This document shows positions 18,853-27,611 of a stretch of DNA of 64,000 nt, piece by piece. The notes below the pieces were generated by a model. That model was not told where the DNA came from and did not search any database. It was given only the letters and a program-made list of their open reading frames with translations. The DNA lies in contig NZ_JAMCOS010000001.1 in NCBI RefSeq assembly GCF_028069655.1, positions 3,254,001 through 3,318,000 of the forward strand, in the 5' to 3' direction. The stretch is from Acidovorax sp. NCPPB 4044 (GTDB lineage: Bacteria > Pseudomonadota > Gammaproteobacteria > Burkholderiales > Burkholderiaceae_C). A program made the translations under genes and the position numbers. Positions within the stretch are counted from its first letter, which is position 1, and each line of letters opens with the position of its first letter.

Positions 18853-19502
18853 CGCCCCAGCCGGCCCTCCCGCACCGGGCCCTCCGCAAAACGGCTGTGT
18901 TTGGCATGGCCTTGGCGGCGGCGGCCACCAGCTTTCCACCGACCGCAGGCCATGCGCAAGAAGCAGCAGAGCGGCAATGGAATTTCTCGGTCTTTCTGGA
19001 CGGTGCGCCGATCGGGGAACATCGGTTCCGGCTCACCGCGCTGGAGCCCGGCAGCCGCAGCCTCGAGAGCACCGCACTGTTCACCGTGCGTGTCCTGGGC
19101 GTGCCGCTGTACCGCTATCGTCACGAGGCACGCGAGCTGTGGAGAGGAGACTGCCTTGCCCGCATCGCATCCGATACCGACGACGACGGTACCCGCAATG
19201 CGGTGCGGCAGGACTTCGCTCACGACACGGGCTGCCTGCGGAGCTTCGCCTACTGGAATCCTGCGATCCTCGTGTCGCAGCCGCTGCTCGACCCGCAGAC
19301 CGGCAAGACGGAAACCGTCCAGGTCTCGCGCGAGGAAGACGGTGTGGTCACCGTGCGCGGACAGCCACGGCCCGCCACGCGCTGGCGCCTCGTGGGCCCG
19401 AAATACCCGATCGACGTCTGGTATGCCACTGGCTCGGGGGAATGGGTCGGACTGGATTCGACGGTGCGCGGCGGACGCAAGCTCAGCTACCGGCTGCCCT
19501 GA
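18849..19502 (+). CDS. Exported DUF6134-type protein
   Basis: 217 residues with a signal peptide (core AVFGMALAAAATSF, cleavage near GHA-QEA). The mature part is beta-rich: FSVFLDGAPIGEHRFRL, VPLYRYRHEARELWRGDCLA and TDDDGTRNAV. It resembles the periplasmic or lipid-binding proteins usually found beside the CFA-like/DUF1295 pair; I name the family by resemblance, not by search. Two Cys (GDCLA, TGCLRS) could form a disulfide. Translation is probably coupled to the upstream gene through the ATGA overlap. Confidence 0.65.
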   Translation: MTPQPALPHRALRKTAVFGMALAAAATSFPPTAGHAQEAAERQWNFSVFLDGAPIGEHRFRLTALEPGSRSLESTALFTVRVLGVPLYRYRHEARELWRGDCLARIASDTDDDGTRNAVRQDFAHDTGCLRSFAYWNPAILVSQPLLDPQTGKTETVQVSREEDGVVTVRGQPRPATRWRLVGPKYPIDVWYATGSGEWVGLDSTVRGGRKLSYRLP

Positions 19503-19592
19503 AATGGCGTTTTCCTGCTTGCTGACAGCGCCAACACAGCCTTTGGATCGATGCCGCCCCGTTCACTGTTTCACTCCTTAGAAAGCTGCTCC

Positions 19593-20012
19593 ATGACCCG
19601 CACCTACGCCATCGCCTACGTCGCCACCGCCATCGCGTTCCTTGCCCTCGACGCCGTCTGGCTGGGCACCATGGCCGGGCGCCTCTACCGCCCCGGCATC
19701 GGCCATCTGATGCAGGACGGCTTCTCGTTCGCGCCCGCACTGGTGTTCTACCTGCTGTACGTCGGGGGCATGGTTTTCTTCGCGGTCGCCCCCGGGATCG
19801 ACAAGCAGAGCTGGCGGCACGCGCTGGGGTCCGGCGCCGCGTTGGGCCTGGTGGCTTACGCCACGTTCGGGCTCACCAACCAGGCCGTCCTGCGCGACTG
19901 GCCCTGGCACGTGACAACTCTGGACATGGCCTGGGGTACGTTCGCCACGGGCACGGCATCGGCCATTGCCACGGCCGTGGTCATCCGCTGGTTCCCAGCT
20001 TCCTCAGCCTGA
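19593..20012 (+). CDS. DUF2177 membrane protein
   Basis: 139 residues, four predicted membrane helices. Typical DUF2177 elements are AIAFLALDAVWLG near the start and YATFGLTNQAVLRDW with LDMAWGTFATG near the end. Function unknown; members frequently sit in ECF-sigma/ChrR neighbourhoods, as here. The start at 19,593 is chosen because the first helix begins directly after MTRTYA. It is 90 nt after the previous gene and convergent with chrR. Confidence 0.82.
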   Translation: MTRTYAIAYVATAIAFLALDAVWLGTMAGRLYRPGIGHLMQDGFSFAPALVFYLLYVGGMVFFAVAPGIDKQSWRHALGSGAALGLVAYATFGLTNQAVLRDWPWHVTTLDMAWGTFATGTASAIATAVVIRWFPASSA

Positions 20013-20061
20013 CCGGGGCTCTGCGCAGGCCCCGCGCGAGGCCTGCGCAGGAGCCACCCGC

Positions 20062-20733
20062 CTACATGCCTGCCAGCGCGCCGACAAAGCGGGCCAGCCG
20101 CCCGTCGAACAGCAACCGCCCATCGACAGCCGCGAGGCAGATGCAGTCGCTCTGCCCCTGCACCACCGGCTGGTGGTGCACACCGCCATCGGCGCTGTCG
20201 AAGTCCCCGGGCCCGAACAGATCGTGCCCGTCATGGAAGGCGCCATGCAGCACCTGGGTCCACTCCAGTCCCTTGTGGGTGTGTGCCGGCAAGCTGCGCC
20301 CCGGCGCAATGCGCAGGAGAAACACGTTTGCCGCCGCGTCGCGCTGTGGCGCCATGCGACTCCACCACATCCCCGGACCGATCCACTTCCAGGGTGTGAA
20401 TCGGCAACCCTCCAGCGCCTGCGGCCAGGGCGCGCCCTCCGGCCACGCGGGACGGGCCGATGGTGCGGCGGCAACGGGCAAGGCGCTCGATTCTCTGGAG
20501 GCCTTCAGCGCATCGACGGCCTCCAGCGTGCGCGCCAGTGCGTCAGGCCGCAGCGTCTGTGCCGGCAACGACTCCATCAACACGCCGCCTGCGGCTTCCA
20601 GCGCACGCAGGCGTTCGCGGCATCGCGGGCACATTTCCGCATGCACCGACGCCAGCAGCGCAGGGCCCGCCGACAGCCGGCCGGCTGCCAGCTCCAGCAA
20701 TACTTCATCTCCGGGATGGTGGCGTATCGTCAT
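20062..20733 (-). CDS. chrR: ChrR-type zinc-cupin anti-sigma factor
   Basis: 223 residues. The N-terminal zinc anti-sigma domain shows His6, then His31-x3-Cys35-x2-Cys38 (VHAEMCPRC), the ZAS pattern that clamps a group IV sigma factor. The C-terminal half is a cupin (RSLPAHTHKGLEWTQVLHG, then GDFDSADGGVHHQP), the ChrR domain that in Rhodobacter-type systems is needed for release of sigma in response to singlet oxygen. It is translationally coupled to the sigma gene upstream (ATGA at 20,730-20,733). Confidence 0.9.
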   Translation of the reverse strand: MTIRHHPGDEVLLELAAGRLSAGPALLASVHAEMCPRCRERLRALEAAGGVLMESLPAQTLRPDALARTLEAVDALKASRESSALPVAAAPSARPAWPEGAPWPQALEGCRFTPWKWIGPGMWWSRMAPQRDAAANVFLLRIAPGRSLPAHTHKGLEWTQVLHGAFHDGHDLFGPGDFDSADGGVHHQPVVQGQSDCICLAAVDGRLLFDGRLARFVGALAGM

Positions 20734-21383
20734 GGCGCGTGAGAGCCGAGAAGGCGGTGCAGGTGGCGTACGGCCAGCCGCACGCGGGATTTGACGGTGC
20801 CCAGCGGAATGCCGAGTTCATCGGCGATCTGTGCATGGGGCTGCTCATCGAAGAAAGAGCGGCGCAGGACCTGCGCCTGGTCGGGCGACAGCAGCCCCAG
20901 CGCGCGGCGCACATCGCTCTCGCGCTGGGCTGCGTAGGTCTGCTCTTCGGGGCCGGCATCGTCCATGGCGAGGTCCTGTCCCTCGTCGCTCTCGGAGAGC
21001 TGGTTGCCCTTGCGCCGCAGGTGGTCGATGCGCAGATTGCGTGCGATGGTGAACACCCAGGTCGACACCCCGGCATGCGCGGGATCGAACGTGGCGGCCC
21101 GGCGCCACATGTTCACCATGGCCTCCTGGGTGAGGTCTTCCGCGACGCCCTCCAGGGTGCCCAGGCGCATCAGGTAAGACTTCACGCGCGGCGCGAAATA
21201 CTTGAACAGTGCCGCAAAAGCCTGCCGGTCGCCATGCTCGGCCACCGCGCGCACCATCGCTATGCATTCATCCCGCGACGGAGTCGATCCCTCGGTGTAA
21301 TACTTCGTCACAATCGACAGGTAGGGGGGCAGGGTGGGCCGCGGGGTGCGGGGCTCTGCCAGGGGCTGGCGGACGATGGTCAT
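20730..21383 (-). CDS. rpoE: ECF RNA polymerase sigma factor, ChrR-controlled type
   Basis: 217 residues: region 2 (FAPRVKSYLMRLG, AEDLTQEAMVNMWRRA, VSTWVFTIARNLRIDHLRR) and region 4 (LLSPDQAQVLRRSFF, HAQIADELGIPLGTVKSRVRL). The gene pair with ChrR places it in the ECF11-like, photo-oxidative-stress group. I chose ATG 21,383 (MTIVRQ) because the other ATG at 21,395 falls inside the candidate -10 element, giving a very short leader. Probably autoregulated by the minus-strand promoter at 21,393-21,420. Confidence 0.88.
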   Translation of the reverse strand: MTIVRQPLAEPRTPRPTLPPYLSIVTKYYTEGSTPSRDECIAMVRAVAEHGDRQAFAALFKYFAPRVKSYLMRLGTLEGVAEDLTQEAMVNMWRRAATFDPAHAGVSTWVFTIARNLRIDHLRRKGNQLSESDEGQDLAMDDAGPEEQTYAAQRESDVRRALGLLSPDQAQVLRRSFFDEQPHAQIADELGIPLGTVKSRVRLAVRHLHRLLGSHAP

Positions 21384-21392
21384 GGTGCTGCA

Positions 21393-21420
21393 CATACGCA
21401 GCGATGGGCGGATTAGATCA
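21393..21420 (-). promoter_or_regulatory. Candidate autoregulatory ECF promoter of the sigma/chrR operon
   Basis: On the minus strand TGATCT (21,420-21,415), 16-nt spacer, CGTATG (21,398-21,393). TGATC is close to the -35 element known for RpoE/ChrR systems of Rhodobacter. Same spacing as the two plus-strand copies in this block. Confidence 0.5.
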
Positions 21421-21434
21421 CGGCCCATGGAGCG

Positions 21435-21464
21435 GAATCCAACAGCCCGGCAGGTACGTATAAG
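21435..21464 (+). promoter_or_regulatory. Candidate ECF promoter of the FAD oxidoreductase operon
   Basis: GAATCC (21,435-21,440), 16-nt spacer, CGTATAAG (21,457-21,464), ending 21 nt before the ATG. It is divergent to the sigma promoter in the same 100-bp gap. Confidence 0.55.
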
Positions 21465-21485
21465 CCCGCAGCATCCGAGGATTCC

Positions 21486-22862
21486 ATGAGAACGATCCAT
21501 GACCAACCTGCAGCGGGCGACGGCCTGGCGGGACAAGGCCCCAAGGGCCCCATCGACATCGCCATCATCGGCAGCGGCATCTCCGGCCTGGCCGCCGCGT
21601 GGCTGCTGGCGAAGCGCCATCGTGTCACGGTGTACGAGGCCGATGCGCGGCCCGGCGGCCACAGCCACACCGTGGAGGTGCCCGGCCCTGCCGGGCCGAC
21701 ACCGGTCGATACGGGTTTCATCGTCTACAACCAGTCGGCCTATCCGAACCTCACGGCGCTGTTCGCACACCTGGACGTGGCGACCGTTCCCACCGACATG
21801 TCGTTTGCGGTCAGCCTGGACGGTGGTGCGCTGGAGTACTCCGGCTCCGGGCTCTCCGGCCTGTTCGCGCAGCGGTCCAATGTGCTGCGCCCGCGCTTCT
21901 GGTCGATGCTCCGGGATCTCGTGCGGTTCTACCGCCAGGCGCCCCAGGATGCGGCCAGCATGGGGTTGCTCCCGCTGGATGAATACCTGGATCGCCGCGG
22001 CTTCGGGCGCGCCTTCCGCGAAGACCACCTCTATCCCATGGCCGCAGCCATCTGGTCCACGCCGGCCTCACGCATCGGGCAATACCCGACCGAGTCGTTC
22101 GTGCGGTTCTGCGAGAACCACCAGCTTCTCGACCTCGGGCAACGTCCCGCATGGCGCACGGTGCAGGGCGGCAGCCGCCGCTATGTCGAGAAATTGACTG
22201 CGGCCCTGGGCCCCGGAGCGCTGATGCTCGAGCAGCCCGCCGTGGAGATCCGGCGCACGGACACCGGCGTCTACGTGCGCACCGCCGACGCGCGCGAGTC
22301 GCGCCGCCACGACCACGTGGTGATCGCCACCCACGCGGACCAGGCACTGAGGCTGCTGCCCGACGCCACCGACGCCGAATCGCGCCTGCTGGGTGCCTTC
22401 GGCTACAGCCGCAACCTTGCCGTGCTGCACAGCGATCCGGCACTGATGCCGCAGCGGCGCGCGGTGTGGTCCAGCTGGAACTACGCCAGCGAGAGAGGCC
22501 TGGCCGAAGGCCTGAGCGTGACCTACTGGATGAACCGCCTGCAGCACCTGCCCGAGAGCCATCCCCTCTTCCTGACGCTGAACCCTATCCGCGAGCCGCA
22601 CCCGCGGCATGTCCTGCACACGCAGGTGTACGAGCACCCGATCTTCGACGGCGGCGCGCTGTGTGCACAGAAGGAGCTCTGGGCCTTGCAGGGCCAGCGG
22701 CGCACGTGGTTCTGCGGCGCTTATTTTGGTGCGGGCTTCCACGAGGACGGCCTGCAGGCGGGCCTTGCCGTGGCCGAGGAACTGGGCGGCGTCCGGCGGC
22801 CGTGGACGGTGCCCCAGGAATCCGGGCGCATCCATTGCACGCGCCAGGGAGTGGCCGCGTGA
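21486..22862 (+). CDS. FAD-dependent amine-oxidase-like oxidoreductase
   Basis: 458 residues. The dinucleotide-binding motif IIGSGISGLAAAWLL (about residues 27-41) and EADARPGGHSHTVE are the FAD-binding N terminus of the amine oxidase/NAD(P)-binding Rossmann family; FCGAYFGAGFHEDGLQAG at the C terminus closes the FAD site. This exact gene followed by DUF1365 and CFA synthase is a recurrent set controlled by RpoE/ChrR in Proteobacteria. The substrate is unproven; an acyl chain is plausible given its partners. ATG at 21,486 has GAGG 5-6 nt upstream. Confidence 0.85.
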   Translation: MRTIHDQPAAGDGLAGQGPKGPIDIAIIGSGISGLAAAWLLAKRHRVTVYEADARPGGHSHTVEVPGPAGPTPVDTGFIVYNQSAYPNLTALFAHLDVATVPTDMSFAVSLDGGALEYSGSGLSGLFAQRSNVLRPRFWSMLRDLVRFYRQAPQDAASMGLLPLDEYLDRRGFGRAFREDHLYPMAAAIWSTPASRIGQYPTESFVRFCENHQLLDLGQRPAWRTVQGGSRRYVEKLTAALGPGALMLEQPAVEIRRTDTGVYVRTADARESRRHDHVVIATHADQALRLLPDATDAESRLLGAFGYSRNLAVLHSDPALMPQRRAVWSSWNYASERGLAEGLSVTYWMNRLQHLPESHPLFLTLNPIREPHPRHVLHTQVYEHPIFDGGALCAQKELWALQGQRRTWFCGAYFGAGFHEDGLQAGLAVAEELGGVRRPWTVPQESGRIHCTRQGVAA

Positions 22863-23674
22863 TCCCGGCGGCAGCGCCCCCCGCCCCCAGCGCGCTCTGC
22901 ACGGGCGATGTCCTGCACGAGCGGCTGCGCCCGGCACGCCACCGGCTGCGCTACCGCGTCCATGCGCTGTGGCTCGATGTGGACGAGCTGCCGGATCTGT
23001 CGCGGCGCCTGCGCCTTTTCTCGCTCAACCGCTTCAACCTCTTCAGCCTGCACGAGCGGGACTACGGCACGGGCACGGGCGAGCCGCTGCGCCTCCACGT
23101 GGAGCGCCAACTGGCTGCGGCCGGGGTGGACGCCCCCTCGGGTCCCATCCGCATGCTGACCATGCCGCGGATCCTCGGCTACGCATTCAATCCGCTCACG
23201 GTGTATTTCTGCCACCGGGCCGATGGCGGGCTGCAGGCCATGCTCTACGAGGTCAACAACACCTTCGGAGAGCGCCACAGCTACCTTGCCACCGTGCCGC
23301 CGCAACAGGCACACGAAGGTCGGCAGCGGCACGGATGCGACAAGGCCTTCCATGTGTCGCCGTTCCTGCCGCTCGCCATGCGGTATGCCTTCGACGTGCA
23401 GCGGCCGCGGGCCGCGGGCGACGCGCTGGCCCTGACGGTGACGGCGGGCGACGCCTCGGGGACCGTGCTGGGCGCGCTCTGGAGGCTGCGCACGGGCCCG
23501 CTGACCGATCGCGCGCTCGCCCGTGTTTTCCTCACGCACCCGCTGCTCACACTCAAGGTGATCGGTGCCATCCACTGGGAGGCGCTGCAGCTCTGGCTCA
23601 AGGGCGTGGGTTTCCATGCCAAACCACCGGCTCCCGAACGGACCCTCACCATCATCCGCGCCGAAGAACCATGA
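22859..23674 (+). CDS. DUF1365 protein
   Basis: 271 residues starting with GTG that overlaps the upstream stop (GTGA at 22,859-22,862). DUF1365 motifs: YRVHALWLDVDELPDL, FSLNRFNLFSLHERDYG, RILGYAFNPLTVYFCH, YEVNNTFGERHSY and IHWEALQLWLKGV. Part of the conserved oxidoreductase-DUF1365-CFA trio; a role in making modified or furan-type fatty acids has been discussed for related clusters, but this is inference here. It is also coupled to the next gene by ATGA at 23,671-23,674. Confidence 0.85.
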   Translation: MIPAAAPPAPSALCTGDVLHERLRPARHRLRYRVHALWLDVDELPDLSRRLRLFSLNRFNLFSLHERDYGTGTGEPLRLHVERQLAAAGVDAPSGPIRMLTMPRILGYAFNPLTVYFCHRADGGLQAMLYEVNNTFGERHSYLATVPPQQAHEGRQRHGCDKAFHVSPFLPLAMRYAFDVQRPRAAGDALALTVTAGDASGTVLGALWRLRTGPLTDRALARVFLTHPLLTLKVIGAIHWEALQLWLKGVGFHAKPPAPERTLTIIRAEEP

Positions 23675-24945
23675 CGCCTTCCTCTCCATCGTCCGCGAAC
23701 GCCGCCCACGGCATGGCCTCGGGCCATCCCGCCCATCCGCCGCACGCACCCACAGCCGACATCGCATGGCCCTACCGGCCTCTGGCACGCCTGCTGCGCC
23801 GCCTGCTGGACACCATGGCCTGCGGATCGCTGGTGATAGAACTGCCCGGCGGCGCCCAATGGGCCGGCAGCGGTCCCGAGCCCGGGCCCCATGCCGTGCT
23901 GGTCCTGCACGCATGGAAGCCCGTCTGGCGCCTGCTCACGGGAGGCGACCTCGGCCTGGCGGAGGGGTACCGGCGGGGCGAGTGGTCCAGCCCCGATGTG
24001 GCAGCCCTGCTGGAAACCGGCATCCGCAACGAAGCGCGCTGGAGCCGGGCCATCGATGCCGGTTGGCCCGTGCGCTGGGCGAGCCGGCTGCTGCACCTGC
24101 GACGCGCCAACACGCGGAGCGGCAGCCGGCGCAACATCGCGTTCCATTACGACATGGGCAATGCGTTCTATGCGCAGTGGCTGGATGCCTCGATGCTCTA
24201 CTCCAGCGCGATCTATGCCTCGGACACCGAAACGCTCGAAGAGGCCCAGGCCCGCAAGCTCGCACGCATCCTCGAATGCCTCGCTCCCCGGCCCGGAGAC
24301 CATGTGCTGGAGATCGGCTGCGGCTGGGGCGCGCTCGCCCTGGCCGTGGCGCAGCAGGGCCGCGCACAGGTGACCGGGCTCACCCTCTCGGCCGAACAGC
24401 TGCGCTTTGCGCAGGACCGGGTGCGGCAAGCCGGCCTGGCATCGCAAGTGGATCTGCGGCTGCAGGACTACCGCGACGTGCAGGGCACGTTCGATCACAT
24501 CGTGTCCATCGAGATGCTCGAGGCCGTTGGCGAGCGGTATTGGCCCACCTACTTCGCCACACTGCGCGAGCGGCTGCGGCCCGGCGGCCGCGCCGTGGTG
24601 CAGGTGATCACCATCGGCGACGGCCATTTCGAGCACTACCGTGCCGGCGCGGATTTCATTCAGCGGTACATCTTCCCCGGTGGAATGCTGCCGTCGCCCT
24701 CGGTGCTGTCGGAGCAGGCCAGCCGTGCCGGCCTGCGCATCGCCTCCAGCGAGACCTTCGGCGACAGCTATGCCACCACGCTGGCCGAATGGCGCCAGCG
24801 TTTCCTGCGGGCCTGGCCCGCCATCGAACCCCTCGGGTTCGACGCACCATTCCGCCGCCTGTGGGAGTACTACCTCTGCTATTGCGAAGCGGGCTTCCGG
24901 ACCGGGCGCATCGACGTGGGCCTCTACACGCTGACGCACGCATGA
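23671..24945 (+). CDS. cfa: Cyclopropane-fatty-acyl-phospholipid synthase family protein
   Basis: 424 residues. N-terminal lipid-binding domain (LLDTMACGSLVIELPGG, LGLAEGYRRGEW), then the methyltransferase with YDMGNAFYAQWLDASMLYSS, LEIGCGWGALALAVA (SAM site), VSIEMLEAVGERYWPTYF and FIQRYIFPGGMLPS, all standard for CFA synthases, which transfer a methylene from SAM to unsaturated acyl chains of membrane lipids. It is the third member of the coupled operon, consistent with membrane protection under photo-oxidative stress. Confidence 0.9.
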   Translation: MTPSSPSSANAAHGMASGHPAHPPHAPTADIAWPYRPLARLLRRLLDTMACGSLVIELPGGAQWAGSGPEPGPHAVLVLHAWKPVWRLLTGGDLGLAEGYRRGEWSSPDVAALLETGIRNEARWSRAIDAGWPVRWASRLLHLRRANTRSGSRRNIAFHYDMGNAFYAQWLDASMLYSSAIYASDTETLEEAQARKLARILECLAPRPGDHVLEIGCGWGALALAVAQQGRAQVTGLTLSAEQLRFAQDRVRQAGLASQVDLRLQDYRDVQGTFDHIVSIEMLEAVGERYWPTYFATLRERLRPGGRAVVQVITIGDGHFEHYRAGADFIQRYIFPGGMLPSPSVLSEQASRAGLRIASSETFGDSYATTLAEWRQRFLRAWPAIEPLGFDAPFRRLWEYYLCYCEAGFRTGRIDVGLYTLTHA

Positions 24946-24979
24946 CCAGCCGCAGGGGCCGTGACGGCAGCCCTGCCCG

Positions 24980-25786
24980 CTAGCGCTCGGCGGTGCCGGG
25001 CTCCGCCATGCGCCGGTGCTGCGCGGCCACGAGCTGCGACGGTGCGACTTTGGACAGCGCCACCTGCAGCTTGTTGCCGAGCCCCACCACCACATCGGCT
25101 TCACCGGCATGCAGGGCTTCGTAGCCCGCGCGCGCCACGTCGGCCGGATCGGACTTGTCGGATTGCGTGCCCACCTTCGTGTCCTGCATTCCCGCCCGTT
25201 CGAAGAACCGTGTATCCGTCACCCCAGGCATCAGGCAGGTCACCGTCACGCCCGAATCCTGCAGTTCGTTGCGCAGTGCCGCGGCGAACGAGTCGATGAA
25301 CGCCTTGGAGCCGTTGTAGACCGCCTGGAAACTGCCGGGCTGGAATCCTGCGATCGAGCCGGTGATCAGGATGCGGCCCTGGCCGGCCGCGCACATGCGC
25401 TGGGCCACGCGCTGCACCAGCCACACCGTCCCGGTGATGTTGGTGTCGATCACGTGCCGCACGTCGGGAAAGATCTGGTCCAGGAACGCCCCGCCCAGGC
25501 CATGGCCCGCATTCGCCATGAGGGCATGCACCATGCGGTCGCCCACCACGGCCCAGAGTTTCTCCAGGCCCTCCTGCGTGGCGAGGTCGGCCTGGATGAA
25601 TTCGACCTCTGCGCCTTCCGCGCGCAGGATTTCGGCCGCCCCGTTGAGCGGCGTATCGGCCGCGAGCACCAGGTTGTAGCCACCCCGGGCGGCGTGCCGG
25701 GCCAGTTCGAGACCGATGCCGGAGGATGCTCCGGTGATCAACGCCAGGGGGCGCGCCGTGCCGTTGGTGTCTGCAGCTGGCTCCAT
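24980..25786 (-). CDS. Short-chain dehydrogenase/reductase
   Basis: 268 residues. Classical SDR: LITGASSGIGLELAR (nucleotide binding), NAGHG, active-site Ser in ITGSIAGF and YNGSK (Tyr-x-x-x-Lys). Asp in AADTPL suggests NAD(H) preference, but this is uncertain. Substrate unknown. The start at 25,786 has GAGGG 8-9 nt upstream. It is convergent with the CFA operon, so not part of it. Confidence 0.85.
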   Translation of the reverse strand: MEPAADTNGTARPLALITGASSGIGLELARHAARGGYNLVLAADTPLNGAAEILRAEGAEVEFIQADLATQEGLEKLWAVVGDRMVHALMANAGHGLGGAFLDQIFPDVRHVIDTNITGTVWLVQRVAQRMCAAGQGRILITGSIAGFQPGSFQAVYNGSKAFIDSFAAALRNELQDSGVTVTCLMPGVTDTRFFERAGMQDTKVGTQSDKSDPADVARAGYEALHAGEADVVVGLGNKLQVALSKVAPSQLVAAQHRRMAEPGTAER

Positions 25787-25993
25787 GTCCAAACCCTCTT
25801 TCTTATCGCTGGATGGGGGAAGGCCTCCGGGCACACATTCAGGGCACGCCGAAGCCTCGTGGAAAACCCGATGGTGAAAGCGCCTCCTTCCGGCGCTTGT
25901 CGGACGCCGCGCCGTGAATCCCGCGAAAAAGACGCGCATGCCCAGGCCCGTTGCCCGGCCGTGCCGCCCGCACCCCATGCCAGAATCGGGGCC

Positions 25994-27439
25994 ATGTCCG
26001 CCACCTCGGCCTATGCGGTGACTGCCGCCACCACGCCCCGACGCTCCGACGACAGCACCATGGCCGTGCTGTACCGCGCCGCCCTGGGGCCGATGGGCAC
26101 CGCCCGCTACCTCTCCACCTTCGAGCGCTTCGATGTCGTGGGCCGTGCGCACCCCGGCTGGAACTGGGCCGCTGCACTCTGCACGCTCAACTGGATGGTC
26201 TTCCGGCAGCTGTGGAGCGCGGCGCTCGTCTACGTGGCGGCCCTCGAAGGCCTCGCCCTGCTGGCCGTCGCCGTGGGCCAATACACCGCCCGGTGGCCGC
26301 TGCCCGTGCTGGCGGGCCTGGGACTTGCGGTGCTGCTGGCAGCCACCGTGATCCCGGGGCTCTACGGCAATGCCTTCGTCCACAGCGAGACCCGCAAGCG
26401 CATCACCAAGGCCCTGTCCGCTTCCGCCACACTGGCCCAGGCCCAGGCGCTGCTGGAGCGGCAGGCCCCCACCCCGCGCAGGCTGGCCTGGATCGCCGCC
26501 GCCAACGCCCTGCTGGCCCTGCTGATTGCGGCGATCGTGGTGGCGCTCCCCCGGGAGACTGCATCCGCAACGGCTCCGGCTGGAGCCGCCCTGCCAGCAG
26601 CGCGGGCCCCCGCCTCCAGCCCCGCAGTGCCACAGGCCTCGGCCTCCGACGATGCACCTGCCGCTCCTGCCCCATCGGTGGCATCCGCCGCATCTGCGCC
26701 GGGTCCGGCGGCTGCGCCACAGCCACCGGTTTCTGCAGCCCATACTGTGGCCGCTCTGCCCCCCACCTCGTCGCCCCCCGCGGCCCGCAATGCTTCAGCG
26801 AACCTGACACGCGCATCGGCGCCTGCGGCCTCCAGCCCTGGGGCCCTGGCATCGGTCGCTGCCGCGCAGCCGAGAACGCTGGAAACACCGGCACCGGCCA
26901 CGGGGGCCTCCACTTCCACCAGAGCACCGGCAGCGGCCCTGCCAGCCGCATCCAGGGCTTCACTGCCGGCCAGCCGGCCAGTCGTCGTTGCGCCGGCTTC
27001 CGCCACATCGCAACCTGCGGCGGCGGCCTCCGCACCGGCAAGGGGTGTCAGCACCCCAGCCCCGGCGGCATCGGTCCCGCGGCCTCCCGCCTCCGCAGCG
27101 GCTTCGCTGCCGGCCAGTGCCCCGGCCCGCGCCGCGCGCGCATCGGCGCCCACACGGGCCACTGCGGCGGCCGCTGCCACCACCGAACGCACCGAGGCGG
27201 CCACGCGCAAGCTCTACATCAACGTCGGGTTGTTTGCCGAACCGGCCAATGCGCAACGTGCCCATGGCCTGCTGCGCGGCGCCGGCATTCCCGCCGCGAC
27301 CCAGCCGGTCACGGCCGCGGACGGGCGGGAACTGCTGCGCGTGCGCGCCGGCCCCTTCACGTCGGCCTCCCAGGCCAACGCCGCGGCGGCGCGCATCCGC
27401 ACGCTCGGCCTGGAAACCTCGGCCGCGAAGCGGCCGTGA
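25994..27439 (+). CDS. DUF2628-like membrane protein with a SPOR domain
   Basis: 481 residues in three parts. Residues 1-180: a DUF2628-like segment (YLSTFERFDVVG, WNWAAALCTLNWMVFRQLW) with three to four membrane helices. About 180-400: a linker made almost only of Ala, Pro, Ser and Thr. The last 75 residues: a SPOR domain (LYINVGLFAEPANAQRAHGLL, RVRAGPFTSASQANAAAARI) that in other proteins binds denuded septal peptidoglycan. This suggests an inner-membrane protein reaching across the periplasm, possibly to the division site. The linker is compositionally extreme and may vary in length. Confidence 0.72.
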   Translation: MSATSAYAVTAATTPRRSDDSTMAVLYRAALGPMGTARYLSTFERFDVVGRAHPGWNWAAALCTLNWMVFRQLWSAALVYVAALEGLALLAVAVGQYTARWPLPVLAGLGLAVLLAATVIPGLYGNAFVHSETRKRITKALSASATLAQAQALLERQAPTPRRLAWIAAANALLALLIAAIVVALPRETASATAPAGAALPAARAPASSPAVPQASASDDAPAAPAPSVASAASAPGPAAAPQPPVSAAHTVAALPPTSSPPAARNASANLTRASAPAASSPGALASVAAAQPRTLETPAPATGASTSTRAPAAALPAASRASLPASRPVVVAPASATSQPAAAASAPARGVSTPAPAASVPRPPASAAASLPASAPARAARASAPTRATAAAAATTERTEAATRKLYINVGLFAEPANAQRAHGLLRGAGIPAATQPVTAADGRELLRVRAGPFTSASQANAAAARIRTLGLETSAAKRP

Positions 27440-27611
27440 TGGTGCGCCCGCAATGCCCCGCGCCGATGACAGGCGTGGGCGTGGGCGTTACCGCTGGTGA
27501 CGGCCCGCCCGGCGTGGCTGCGCTATCGTGCCGGCTCCCGTCGGCGCCCCACATCGGCAGGCGGTCTTCTTCCCGATCCAAAGATTGACTTCAACCACGG
27601 ACCCTCCCTCC

